Below, piece by piece: positions 9,430 to 20,176 of a stretch of DNA of 64,000 bases. A program made the position numbers and the translations under genes. This DNA comes from Strigamia acuminata. Its lineage: Eukaryota > Arthropoda > Chilopoda > Geophilomorpha > Linotaeniidae. The DNA lies in assembly GCA_949358305.1 (NCBI GenBank), contig OX442320.1, forward strand, positions 2,930,259-2,994,258, read 5' to 3'. The notes under the pieces were generated by a model, which saw nothing but the letters and a program-made list of their open reading frames with translations, searched no databases and was not told the origin of the DNA. The stretch's first letter is position 1, and the number at the start of each line of letters is the position of its first letter.

Positions 9430-11890
9430 TCTTAAATAACTAATTACACTCAAAACTAACCTACAGAACCTTTTTTTTTTATTACAAAACCAAATAAACA
9501 CTTAACTTTAATAAAAATACAATCATAAATCCGCCAAAATTCACGAGGGAAAAATAAGCTTTTTTGGCTTCGACCAATCAAAAACCACCATCGGTTTTTA
9601 TCTTAAGATCGGGTGTCAACTTATACAAGAACAATTAAGAACAAACGGCATTCAAATACATTATATTTTGTCATAATCAACGAGAAAAAAAACTATTTAC
9701 ACAAACGCATTACAATATTTAATAGATATACACTAAAAACGACATCAAATTTCGGTATATTCAACCGAGATACAAGTTACGTTTGAAGCGACCAATCAGA
9801 GAGCGCCTTCGAGCCCGATCTTCATGATCGTTCTTCTCACTCTCCTGTGTTGACCACCTCAAGATTGACTACCTCAGATTCTCTTAAGTGATTAATATCC
9901 GAAAAATAAATGAAAAGATTAATTAATATCCAAACGGCAAGTTAAAGAAGTCTATAATTTCTAAATAGGCGGTGGCGAGAGTCCCGGGCACGCAAGATGG
10001 CCGTCACGATAATTGATTACTCCCGTTTTAGAGCTTTCCAAGCGTCTTCCTACTCTCTGCGACCGAGTGAAACCTCCAAAAGGTAAGAAATCGTAAGACT
10101 GAGCTGAAATAAATCATCCAAATCTTTTCCAAGGCTTTATTTCCATGCACAGCACTCGAGAAGTGTCGCCCCTCGCCGAATCTCGAGAACGCGTAATGGT
10201 TCCCGCTCTGCTGACCGAAACATTCAGTAAATTAATCCGGGTAAATGATCAAATTCGACTAAATTCTAACGTTATCTTTGATAGCTATGGATTCATAGAA
10301 TCGTTTGATTTCAGATCGGAACTCGTATTATGAGAGCATAAGCGGAACGAACATCGGAGCTCTTCTAACGGTAAAATATTCTTAAAAATACATTTAGCCG
10401 TTCATAACTCTATATACTTAGCTTTCAACAAGCAGTTGTGTGGCTAGTTGGGGTAGTTTGGCTGCCAACACAACTCCTTGTTTTCGGTCGAATAATCTTT
10501 TAAAAACCTTCACACATCTGTGGAAAAGGTTTGAAAATGCTTTCGAAATTCATAAATCTTTTATCATGTAACGTAACGAAGAAATTCAAATCCAGTTTGT
10601 AATTTTAATTTCTCATTTATCAAAATTTAAAATTTCCTGACACCGACTTGTGAGTTGCAGAACCACTCTGGTGGGAATAATTATTATTAACAGTAATAAT
10701 TTTATAATTTTTACACTGTTGGGTTTTTTGTTGTTGTATGGTCTCGTGTCTCGTGTCTCGCTCGTACTGTTGTCGGCCATTGTTCACTTTGGCTCTCCTC
10801 GTTCTTGACTTGTTCTTTTCTCATCGATTTTCTATTTGCATTTTAATGATTTTAAATTGTGCAGGTCGAATTCGTATTCCATTCATCCTAGAATTCATGT
10901 AAGGACCACAGTTCATTTCTCAGTAAGATCGTTCTTTATAATATTTCGGTATTAGTGCTGATTCGTAGGCCTAATGACTGAATGGATTTTTGTTCCAATT
11001 GGTTTTCTCTTGCAACAGGATGCAGAGTTTATTTTTTCGTTTTGTATTTTTCTATCCCGAAGGAAATCTATTCCAAACAGGTTTGTTTCATTCACCCTTG
11101 AATTCATGATTGATTTCTTCCAAATGTTAGTGCTGTATCAATCCTAGGCCTAATGGCACAGAAATCGACATTTTGGGTGCGGTTGAATTGTTTTAAAAAC
11201 TGGTTGTGACCCGAGTACTTGGTTCCAGGTTGCTGAATCTTATGCCTAATAACTAATGGAAGCAATTTTTGTTTCAATTTGTTTTCTCTCGCAACAAAAT
11301 GCAGTTTGTTTCTTTTCAATCTCTTTGTATTTTTGGCACGCTTTTATTTGCATTTAAAATGCCGCCCTAACTCGTATTCCTCCAAAGATGGTGACAAATC
11401 AATTGGAATGTAGCATTCACCAATTTGATGAAAATGTGTAAACCTAATGCATTCCTGCACTGTAACTGATCAGACTCAGTGCAAGGGGTTTGGAATATGT
11501 TCAGCAGCCATCTTGGATCATGTAGTGGGTTTCCATAAATATATTCTAAGTATGAATGCTTTCCAACCTTGCTCATCCTAATTAATCCCATTTGAAGTGG
11601 CTGAGTTGATTCTCTCTCATAGAATCAATCCACGGTGAAGTGGTCTGCTGATGAATAATTTATTTATTTTATTATAATTCGTTTCTGGAGCTGCTTTGTC
11701 CAGAATCAATCACAGAAATGAACAGAATGTTAAAGAAATGTTGCTTTCTTATGTTGCATTATTATGATGTAAGCATTTTCTGGTGTATTTATGATTTCTC
11801 GATTTGTAAATCCAGCAATAATGCAAGATAGCATAACACAGTTGTGTAGGGCAATAATCACATAGATAAATGATGATGAATTTAGTTAGT
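9430..11890. other. Gene-free AT-rich stretch
   Basis: I see no supportable gene. The only structure noticed is a diverged duplication: about 10,880-11,040 resembles about 11,090-11,320, sharing GAATTCATG, GGCCTAAT and a GTTTTCTC.TGCAACA block. No splice-consistent exons were recognised. Confidence 0.4.
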
Positions 11891-11899
11891 GATAATATA

Positions 11900-12071
11900 G
11901 TTTACTTTAGTGACACCCGTTATAGCGATGCCGTTTTTCAACCTAAACTAACGCAAACTAACCTATACTAACCAACAAAGTAACCTATACTAACATAAAC
12001 TAACGAATTAACCTAACTGCATCTAAGCACTTTACAGCTGTGTCGCTTAAACAGGCGTCGCTAAAGTGAAC
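11900..12071. mobile_element. MITE candidate with TA duplication
   Basis: The left end GTTTACTTTAGTGACACC is an imperfect inverted copy of the right end, which reads GGCGTCGCTAAAGTGAAC. The arms are about 34 bases at roughly 75 % by eye. TA dinucleotides flank both ends (11898-11899 and 12072-12073), the pattern of Tc1/mariner-type target duplication. The inside holds AACCTA/ACTAAC repeats and no ORF, as in a non-autonomous element of 172 bases. Confidence 0.55.
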
Positions 12072-12073
12072 TA

Positions 12074-13655
12074 ATCCGAAAATAATAAATGTAGAAAATC
12101 AATCCCCTTCTTTGCTCTGCCGTCCGTCCTTCTCAGTTATTTACATTTGTTAACTTCAATGATAGCAACATTAGCATCAATTGCAACATTTGCCTTTCAA
12201 TGTTCACAGGTGACTTCTTTGAAGCTTTTCCTGGTTTTTCTATAAAATTGTTGTTCAAAATGTGCTCGTAATTATTTGTGCGAGAAATTCTAGCACGATA
12301 GCCTTTTGAAGTGTTCCAACTGAATTAAATTCGTGCCTTTGATGACCTTAATCTTTCATGCTTTATATTGCCACATGGGCTGACATTCAACTTGAATGAT
12401 TTCTTTTGGCCCAGCTTATGAATGGGCCCAATTCAACAGTATCTTTTGCACTTTTTTACATATATTTAAACCTGACTCTTTGACAATTTATTATAAATTA
12501 TAGTAGACGATGAATTCTAATGATGGAGGATAAGCAGGTTACCTGAAGTTGATGATATCGTAAAAATGTTTTCTTAAGGCCTGCTAATGAGGATCACTTG
12601 GAAACTAAATGGAGCCCGGGCTTTCTAATGCTAGGAAATCTGACGGGTTTGTGTCAATGTAAAAATCCGTAGTGGTGACAAAACCAGTTGGCACAAAACT
12701 TTAGTTGTGCTGCAATTATTTCTTTTCTAGTAGGCAGTACTTCGCTTAACAGGTCAGCTAATGCACTGTACAAATCAAAACATATTTCTACATTAGTCAA
12801 GAAATGACGTGGTTCATGTTTTTGTTTAAGTCCCTCTACTAGAATTATTTATTACATCCCTAAATTAAAATAAACTTGAATTTCGATGGGCAGTGGATTG
12901 GCAGGGTATCCTCAATCAAGGATGTCGTACACACTCTTTCGAAGTGCTTGAAAATTTGGTTCCGTGGGGAACTGAACAGAGCAGATTTTATAAATAGTGT
13001 CTAAAAAAATTTGTGGTTAAATCTTTCTTGTGTCTAATGTTTTGTGGGTGAATTTTGCCGTTTTTAAAGGCTTTTATTTAACTTGACTTGAACGTTGTGT
13101 GTGTGGTTCAACGTCCTTACCTGGAAAATTTAAAAATAAAAAAAATTCGAATAAATTTCGTAAAATTTTATTCCTACGCCTCAGTTCAGCCATTATTTGC
13201 AAGCTGACGTAACAAATTCGTAGCTCGCGAAAGCAAGATTGACAAGATTGACGAATGAAATGTCATAAATTGCATTTTTCAAACAAAATGAATTTTTCAG
13301 ATACAAAATGCATTTTTAAAGGCTTTTATTAAAGGCTTTTATTTAACTTACCTTGAACGTTTGTGTGTGTGTGTGTGTGGTTCAACGTCCGGTCACGTGA
13401 CCCGAAAAGTAACTCTTTCGATCTTTAGCGCCAAATTAACTTGCTGAAGTATATCAAAGGAGCTTGGCGTGAATAAAGATAACTAAAACGTTGAAAAAAA
13501 ATAGTAAAAATGAAAGTATAAATTAAAAAATGAAAAAGAAAATATTACCAAGGTCATTCTGACTGTTTTATTTTCTATTGAACAATAAAAAATTATGCAC
13601 ACAAAAAGTCAGTTTTTTTTCAAAAATGATTAGTTAATTTAACACATCAGCCAAA
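12074..13655. other. Gene-free stretch
   Basis: No gene is supported. A short duplicated passage is present: the block ending GGCTTTTATTTAACTT plus GTGTGTGTGGTTCAACGTCC occurs at about 13,070-13,115 and again at about 13,320-13,395, the second copy with a longer GT run. Confidence 0.4.
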
Positions 13656-13659
13656 AATC

Positions 13660-13905
13660 TGTAACAAAAGAATCTGAAATTTACAAAAAAATCTGTAAAT
13701 TTAAAAAAATCTGTCAATTTACAAAAAATTCTGTTAATTTACAAAATCTGTCAATTTACAAAAAAATCTGTCAATTTACAAAAAAATCTGTCAATTTACA
13801 AAGAAATCTGTCAATTTACAAAAAAATCTGTCAATTTACAAAAAAATCTGTCAATTTACAAAAAAATCTGTACAATTACAAAAAACCTGTATAAAATTAA
13901 AAATA
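13660..13905. repeat. 19-base minisatellite
   Basis: About a dozen head-to-tail copies of a unit close to AAAAAATCTGTCAATTTAC, varying mainly in the length of the A run. The most regular copies are at about 13,760-13,870, and degenerate copies lie at both ends. It sits just downstream of the reverse-strand ORF at 13,939-14,214. Confidence 0.9.
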
Positions 13906-13938
13906 CCTGTAAAATAATAATAGATTCATACTCTTCCG

Positions 13939-14214
13939 TTAATGGCACACCTTTTTCATATCTTCGTGCGTTTTCCTTGAGCGTGCTTTATTAAGAATTA
14001 CTGCTTGTCGTTCTTTATTCCTCGCACGGCGTGTCCTTTCATCAACCTTTTGGTAGCATTCAGTCAGAAAAGACATGCATTCTTCTAAGAAATCGTCCGC
14101 GAAATGAGTTATAATTTCAGTTCTATGGGAATTTTCTTTTTTTATCCATTTTTCTTGTCTAATCTGTTTGTCCTTTGCAATTGCAGATCGTGATTTCCAA
14201 TGACCACTATTCAA
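13939..14214 (-). CDS. Short basic helical ORF, possible last exon
   Basis: An ORF of 91 codons, rich in Lys, Arg and Glu and predicted to be helical (for example HFADDFLEECMSFLTECYQ). I do not recognise the family. The composition looks like coding sequence rather than noise. A possible splice acceptor (TTTGAATAG on the reverse strand) lies at its very start, so it may be the last exon of a gene whose earlier exons were not found. It ends shortly before the minisatellite. It could also be a chance ORF. Confidence 0.35.
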   Translation of the reverse strand: MNSGHWKSRSAIAKDKQIRQEKWIKKENSHRTEIITHFADDFLEECMSFLTECYQKVDERTRRARNKERQAVILNKARSRKTHEDMKKVCH

Positions 14215-14514
14215 ATAAAAACAGTTTTTAGTGACCCATTTTTATGAAGAAAAAAAACTTTACTTACTTACCATACGAATTTCAATTATTTTTATTACAT
14301 AAATTTGAATAACGGTTTCTATTAATTTACGAATTAAATTGACTGACGGGATTGTGTCACTCTTTTGGAAAACGTGAAACTACTGATTGTCATTTTACTA
14401 AGTGTTTCCAAGTAACGGGTTAGGGCAAACTCAATAACGGGTTGTGTTAGTTTACAAGGGAAAAAAATTTATATTCACTTTTTACGATCAATTTTATAAA
14501 TAACATAACTCAAA

Positions 14515-14752
14515 TGTGGAGTTTTTTGGGTTTACGAGGACGAGAACGAGAACGGGATCGAGACGAGAACGTTAGTACAAACAGCCAATGGGGGCTGTTC
14601 TTTTGTAGTCAACCAATGAGAGATAACTTTTGTAATATTTAAACCGATTGGATTTGAATAAAGATCACTTTGAATTTAAACAAGCAAGCGTGTGCGTCGC
14701 GGACCAGCGGGTCCGCCATTGTTTTCGAAGTCAACTTTTAACTAAGTTTACA
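14515..14752 (+). repeat. Left LTR of the small element
   Basis: Begins TG and ends CA. It contains AATAAA near its middle (in TTGAATAAAGATCAC) and a CCAAT-type motif. It is the same length as, and by eye identical to, the copy at 15,574-15,811. Confidence 0.9.
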
Positions 14753-14872
14753 TCAGAAGTGGGATGAAGGATTCTATGCGACGATAGAAGGATTCTATGC
14801 GACGATTGACGAATTCTATGCGGCGATAAGCGATTAAGTAAAAGAAAAAGTTGAAGAAAAACGAGACGACAA

Positions 14873-15355
14873 TTGTTTTTGCGGCGGAAGCGAAATTCGG
14901 GGACGACAAAGAACCACGTGGACGGTTCGGGAATCAAGACGAGAGATTTGCCGAGACGACACGTGTTACGAGAAGGTTACGAAACGAAAGTATGCGATTA
15001 TGAAGCCGACGACGACAAAGCGGGAAAGAGCAATTACGCCATGCGGGGCCGGGGTGGCATAGACCGGCGCACGTGGGGCGATTCGGACGATTCGGATGGA
15101 AAAGCAGAACTAGTCGAAGTTGATACGAAGTTGGAGGAATTAGATGCGCAAGAACTTGACGTGGAACAGGGGGAGTTTGGTACGAGTTTGAAGGAGACGA
15201 ACGATGAAGTTGGCGATGAATTAGGTGGTGATGACGAAAACGATGACAAAGACGAAACGATTCCAGATGAAGACGAAAAAACGATGATTTTGATGAAAAG
15301 AGCGAAACAAATCGAGATGCGGACGAGGAAAGTCGAGATGCGGACGAAGATGTAA
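14873..15355 (+). CDS. Acidic ORF inside the small LTR element
   Basis: An ORF of 160 codons within the element. The N-terminal third is basic (MFLRRKRNSGTTKN). The rest is very acidic, with runs such as DDENDDKDETIPDEDEK. No protease, zinc knuckle or enzyme motif is visible. It may be a remnant of a Gag-like ORF or simply reflect the biased composition of the interior. It ends in a 12-base repeat region. Confidence 0.35.
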   Translation: MFLRRKRNSGTTKNHVDGSGIKTRDLPRRHVLREGYETKVCDYEADDDKAGKSNYAMRGRGGIDRRTWGDSDDSDGKAELVEVDTKLEELDAQELDVEQGEFGTSLKETNDEVGDELGGDDENDDKDETIPDEDEKTMILMKRAKQIEMRTRKVEMRTKM

Positions 15356-15530
15356 ACGCAGATGACCACGAAGATGTAAACGCAGATGAAAAACGCAGAT
15401 GTAAACGCAGATGAAAAACGCAGATGTAAACGAAGATGAAAACGCAGATGAAAACGCAGATGTAAACGCAGATGTAAACGCAGATGACCACAGAGATGTA
15501 AACGCAGATGAAAACGAAGTTGTAAACAAG
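15346..15530 (+). repeat. 12-base repeat in the small element
   Basis: Repeated GAAAACGCAGAT and GTAAACGCAGAT units, about a dozen with a few irregular joints, lie just before the right LTR. The repeat keeps frames open on both strands, which explains the long reverse-strand ORFs here. Confidence 0.8.
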
Positions 15531-15573
15531 ATAAGCGTCGGCGAGGACGCCGACATTTAGTCGGATGACCGAG

Positions 15574-15811
15574 TGTGGAGTTTTTTGGGTTTACGAGGAC
15601 GAGAACGAGAACGGGATCGAGACGAGAACGTTAGTACAAACAGCCAATGGGGGCTGTTCTTTTGTAGTCAACCAATGAGAGATAACTTTTGTAATATTTA
15701 AACCGATTGGATTTGAATAAAGATCACTTTGAATTTAAACAAGCAAGCGTGTGCGTCGCGGACCAGCGGGTCCGCCATTGTTTTCGAAGTCAACTTTTAA
15801 CTAAGTTTACA
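15574..15811 (+). repeat. Right LTR of the small element
   Basis: Matches the left LTR over its full 238 bases by eye. It is preceded by GATGACCGAG, a weak polypurine-like run, and followed by the second CAAA. Confidence 0.9.
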
Positions 15812-16068
15812 CAAAGATAAACATTTTATTTTTAATTTTTACTAATAAGATACAATGAACTCTTTATAGTTCTAGGCAAGATATACTTGTAAATATAGGA
15901 CCTACTAACAGTAAGACTTCAGACAAGACAAAACTCTAAGACCTAAACCCTTCTACAGAGTAATGTCTCTCACGACCAAGCACCTGGTCTTAAGAGAGGT
16001 ACCAATTTGATTGAACAGGCTAACAACTGGAAAAACACCTCTGTACAAAGCTTCATTTTGATGATAAA

Positions 16069-17695
16069 CTAATTATAGGCTGGTGGCGAATCAGTTTGAC
16101 AATCATTTTGGTCTGCAGATGCCAAATCGCTTTCGACCTTCTGAAACTTCACTTTCGTGTTAAAAAACACGGTATTCACAAACCCCCATATCTTCTTTCT
16201 ATTACTGTCAATCAACCAACCACCTCCAACACCGACTAATACTAATCCACCAATGCCAGTAGTCCCAGCTAAGCATAAACCCACCGTTGTAGGAATAGAA
16301 ACATACATGGCACCGGCACATGCAGTCATGGTCGTTCCGCCGTCCATCAAAATAAACTTCATTCTACCATCTCTGTTAAGGGCTTTGCTTCATTATTCCC
16401 GTTTAAGCCCATTTTTGGTAAGCCCAAGAAGAACGCCATCGTTTCTCCAAATGCTTTTTCGTGATGGTCATTAAACTCGCCTGGACTGACGGGTTTCGAA
16501 CCTTTTTCAACTGGCCTCATCAATTCGTCATATTTCCTTTGAGCCAACTCCACTGCCCCGATGTTGTCACTTTTCACTTGTAAACTAAAATGGTCTTCTG
16601 CCTTAAAGTAGAGTTTGATGAACGTGATTAACTCCTGTGCAGTTCGCAGCGAAGTGTTTGCTTCGATATTACTTACAACATTCGGAACGAAGTAGGCGGA
16701 GTTCTCCTTTGAAGTTTTCATCTTCCCAAACTCTTTCTCCCGGATGAGGCATGAGAAAACAAACATTGTAGTTCTCTAAACGTTGATCTCAAATTCTGGA
16801 TGTTAACTTATTTCTTTCAGGTTCAATGGTTTGTTTCGAATTTTCATTCTTTCGTTGTTATCAACGAGTCAAGTGTCTAAATACTCTTTGCCGCCATCAA
16901 ATCCAAATGTATGGGAATAAATCCTCTCCCAGTCGCGGATAAGAAATATCAATTTCAAGAATGGATTTTTATTCTGATTTCTCACAGCAATCCTGGCATA
17001 TTCTGCGCAGTAGTTTAAATTGTCCAGACAATTCTTGTGCAGGCCACTCGACTCATTAAATTGAAAATAATAACGATGGTGCTCATGGTGCTCCACGCCA
17101 ATACGTTCGGGTTTGATTGATCGGATTGGTTAGAATCGAATGTTCCTTGTGCATCCATGAAAAATACGGCAACGTCGCCCACAATTAGTGGCTTTGGCCA
17201 CATCCAAATGTCTTTGGTGTCGTGTTCGGCTTCTTGGCGTCAGTGAAATCCCTCCACATTGAGCCAGTTGGGATTGCGCTCGTGTCGAATGTAGCGAATG
17301 AAGAAACTGAGCAGAAAAGACTTGCTTCTGTGAAACGGTCCGACAATACTGACAATGGCATATTTTCCACTTCTTGCCAGCATAAAATGCTGCGCATTAC
17401 CTCTCCCCGACACCCACCTCGTCACAAATTCAGACACATACGACGCAGCAGTCGTCAACAAAGTCGACGAAACACCGAGCGAAAGGGTCACCGACGACAC
17501 GACCGACACTACAACAGCAACCCCAATGAGCCCCACACTCCCCACCGCAAGTAATATGCAAGGAACAACAAACATACACGACGATTGCGCCGAGCGCACC
17601 GAGCGCACGGCCCGACGTGAACCCGGCCTCCATTCGTCGTTGCCCCAACACACAACGAGCTCTATCGTTGCTTCCAACAAAATTCCTTCCCACAA
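16069..17695 (-). pseudogene. Decayed atlastin-like GTPase
   Basis: Pieces in order on the reverse strand match the atlastin/GBP large GTPases, which fuse endoplasmic reticulum membranes. They are: a G1 region (GPFHRSKSFLLSFFIRY), a G3 region (VAVFFMDAQGTFDS), a G4 region with LIFLIRDWE, a CFLMPHPGERVW stretch, the helical middle (TAQELITFIKLYFKAEDHF) and a hydrophobic Gly-rich tail from about 16,360. Damage: an in-frame TGA at 17,240-17,242 where the family has Trp after GF(S/H); a frameshift near 17,055; further frame changes near 16,870-16,780 and 16,360. The P-loop reads GPFHRSKS, with Ser for the conserved Gly before Lys-Ser. The ORF upstream of G1 adds an unusual hydrophobic segment (about 17,430-17,600) that atlastins lack at that point. 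Small introns could explain some breaks, but the TGA and the P-loop argue for a pseudogene. Confidence 0.75.
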
Positions 17696-17907
17696 AGCTC
17701 CAGGTATTTCTTCAATTTTTCCACACCCGCTTCACCCCGCTCACTCCCACCCATTCTTGCGCAACTTTGGAACCTACCTCTTCACCGCTCTTTCCACCGC
17801 GCTTTTGTACGCCTCCTGCAACCTATTGCGACTAGCAATTCGAATTTGTATTTGGAAATAACTAACTTAACTTTAGAAAGCAGATGGCAAAGGATTGAAA
17901 CTGATTT

Positions 17908-18126
17908 TGTTGGATTCAAAATAAAAGCACACTTTGAAGTTACATTGAACACTAATTTTTTATTCTTAACAGGATATGCAAATATCAATCGTTCCCCCCT
18001 TAATACATGAAAATAGAATGACCCATTACAGTGTGGGCCACCGAAGTGATCCTCTGGTGACCAAACATGGCGTCACCTTCAATTTCCCCCTAGACGGCGT
18101 GGTCCTTTGAAACTCCAGTTTCTACA
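17908..18126 (-). repeat. Candidate 3' LTR of BEL-1
   Basis: On the reverse strand a G-rich tract (GGGAGGGGGGGAC, 18,139-18,127) is followed by TGTAGAAACTGG, a plausible polypurine tract and LTR start. An AATAAA lies further on, and CCAACA at 17,913-17,908 could end the LTR. No second LTR exists, because the other end of BEL-1 is lost, so the outer edge is a guess. Confidence 0.45.
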
Positions 18127-18605
18127 GTCCCCCCCTCCCGGGGACGTTCTAACTCGGATTCGACTTCTAAGTTGCACAGTCGTTGAATCGGTCGACGAAG
18201 CTGCAACTCACAAGATCGTATTAACCCATCGCGACCGACTTTCACGTCGGTTATTCTTCCCATTTTCCAGGTTAGTCTTGGTTGATTCTGATCCTCGATT
18301 AGGACAAGATCGCCGACTCGAAATTTCGTATCGCTTGAATTTCCTCTCTGTTGGCGCAACTCCACCAAATATTCCTTCATCCATCTCCTCCAAAAATGAT
18401 CAATAATTAGTTGTCGTCGCTTCCAAACACGCAAGATACTCGCTTGAACTTCAGGTTTATTTGCCGTGGTTGGAACATCTGGTAAACTAATTAATCGTTT
18501 CCCCACGAGAAAATGTGCCGGTGTCAAAGGTGGCTGTTCTGTGGGACCATCGTAAACATAAGTGAGCGGCCTCGAATTAATCACTGCTTCCACCTCGATC
18601 AATAC
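18090..18605 (-). pseudogene. BEL-1 integrase C-terminal part
   Basis: Continues the BEL/Pao polyprotein after the point where Gypsy-2 inserted. It shows the end of the integrase core (VINSRPLTY, LTPAHFLVGKRL) and the following domain typical of BEL/Pao Pol (RFRVGDLVL-like KFRVGDLVLIEDQNQPR, WKMGRITDVKVGRDGLIR). The stop is at 18,090, slightly inside the candidate LTR. The other half of the integrase is at 26,906-27,491. The piece itself is open, but the gene is broken elsewhere. Confidence 0.88.
18602..18605. other. Target duplication of Gypsy-2, left
   Basis: ATAC at 18,602-18,605 is repeated at 26,906-26,909 directly outside the right LTR. A 4-base duplication is usual for Gypsy integrases. 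It lies within the BEL-1 integrase reading frame. Confidence 0.9.
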
Positions 18606-19177
18606 TGTTACGTGGATTCCGGGCCTGATCAGGTTTCCACGCAACGTTATTTTATTTGGGGTTTAGTGAGTGTGAAAGGAAAGAATGAGATTCATTTATG
18701 CTTTAAATTCAATTCAGATTTATTTGACCGGACAAACAAAGTTTGTTCGATCCCTTATAAATTCAGATACATTTATTCTCAAATAGATCAGAATGTTATT
18801 TTGAATAAACTGTCACTTCTTACATTTGTCAAATGTACAACCTTTATTAATTGGGTTATGAACTACTGTGTGATAACTTAATTTGGGTTCAATTGTTGCA
18901 GTTTATAGTCGGCAGCCGCTCTCTTTATTGAGGCGACATTAGACTCTCTAGATTCTGAAAAGCAAAGTGATTAGAGACCTGTCTTAGTGCGGGCTCCTTA
19001 TTTATAGCAAATCTGCCATAAACCCCATAATTGAATTGATCGGTCCATCACATGGCGATGACGGAATCCAACCGTCAGCGCCATCTGTGGCCGAAATTTA
19101 GCAACATTTAACCTAATAATGATTCGAATTACGTGCTACGAATCGCGCATCAATTGGCACGGTTCGTACACGTGACA
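18606..19177 (-). repeat. Gypsy-2 3' LTR
   Basis: Forward strand runs from TGTTACGTGG to CACGTGACA, 572 bases. The small ORF that crosses each LTR is not a gene. Just outside, on the reverse strand, AAAAAAGGGAG at 19,189-19,179 is the polypurine tract. Confidence 0.95.
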
Positions 19178-19178
19178 A

Positions 19179-19189
19179 CTCCCTTTTTT
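19179..19189 (-). other. Gypsy-2 polypurine tract
   Basis: Reverse strand AAAAAAGGGAG directly precedes the 3' LTR and would prime plus-strand synthesis. The region from here to the pol stop at 20,177 is AT-rich and holds no gene. Confidence 0.75.
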
Positions 19190-20176
19190 GCTGTGTTTTG
19201 GACCCCAAAATACAAATTTCGATACCAGACAGGTGTCTTTTAAATCGGACATTCTTAAGGAATGTTCGGCTATTTCTACCTTTCATAAGTTATCACTCAG
19301 CTGTTTCATAGTTATCACACAAACTTAAATTATTCTGGAGTTAACTTTACTCCCTTTTATTCCAATGTTACCATTCCAATCAAATCATAAAATAATTCAA
19401 CTTAAACTAACTTAATATCACTAATACAATATTTGCTTTTCCATTGTTTATTTTTACATATTTGAAAAGTCTAACAAAAAAACATAAGTCAAAAGAAAAT
19501 TTTTGTCAAAATTAAACTATCAAAATCAAAATTCATATTTTTGCACAATACTCAAAATCATTCACACTACAAACAAGCATTTTCATAATCAATTGCAATT
19601 CTTAACAACTTTCCAAAGTGGAAAAAAAACAAATTCAAAAATATTTTTCCAATTTCTCTAATTTTCTTTAAAATTAACTATACCGTTAAAACATCAACTT
19701 ATTTCAATTATTTACAATAATTAATTCCTATTAACATTCAATCAAAATCATGCCGTGAAATATTTACATTAAATTTACCAAAATCTCAACACGTTAAATT
19801 CTCACACGAAATTCGCGATAGATTCCTCTCGCATTCTCGGCCATTCGCATTATTAATTTTTCCTTTAAAACTATTTTTAAATTGCTCTACTATAATATCA
19901 AATTCAACTACAACTTATTTTAAAACTTTACCTAAATTATCAAGTCCAATAAAATTTCAAACGAATGGGCGAAACTCGCGACTGGTTTCCACTCGCGAAA
20001 ATTCGCTTATAAAACCCTCAAAACTTCACAATTTGTTTCCAAAAACCACTTGAAAGTATTCAATTCATTTGTACAAACCTTTTAAGACACAATTCAATAC
20101 ACAAAATATCAATATATAATCAAACGAGGATCTTGTTTCCGGGTCACACTATAAGTTCGTGTTCACCGTAGCAAAA
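19190..20176 (-). other. Gypsy-2 3' untranslated region
   Basis: About 990 bases of very AT-rich sequence between the pol stop and the polypurine tract. No envelope-like ORF or other reading frame is supported. Confidence 0.6.

Larger units (their letters stand above)
14515..15811 (+). mobile_element. Small non-autonomous LTR element (TRIM-like)
   Basis: Two direct repeats of 238 bases, starting TGTGGAG and ending TTTACA, bound an 821-base interior. The flanks share CAAA (14511-14514 and 15812-15815), a 4-base target duplication. No reverse transcriptase or integrase is encoded, so movement would depend on enzymes from another element. I see no difference between the two LTRs, which suggests recent insertion. 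Just inside the left LTR a 24-base motif with GATTCTATGCG is repeated three times. Confidence 0.88.

Noticed and set aside
13660-13905. Regular repeats considered as a CRISPR-like array
   Set aside because: There are no unique spacers; it is a plain head-to-tail minisatellite in a eukaryotic genome.
14934-15556. Long Ser/Phe/Val-rich reverse-strand ORFs in the small LTR element
   Set aside because: Produced by the 12-base repeat and the acidic ORF on the other strand.
18513-18881. ORF across the Gypsy-2 LTR, repeated at 26,340-26,609
   Set aside because: It exists twice only because the LTR does, and its composition is not protein-like.
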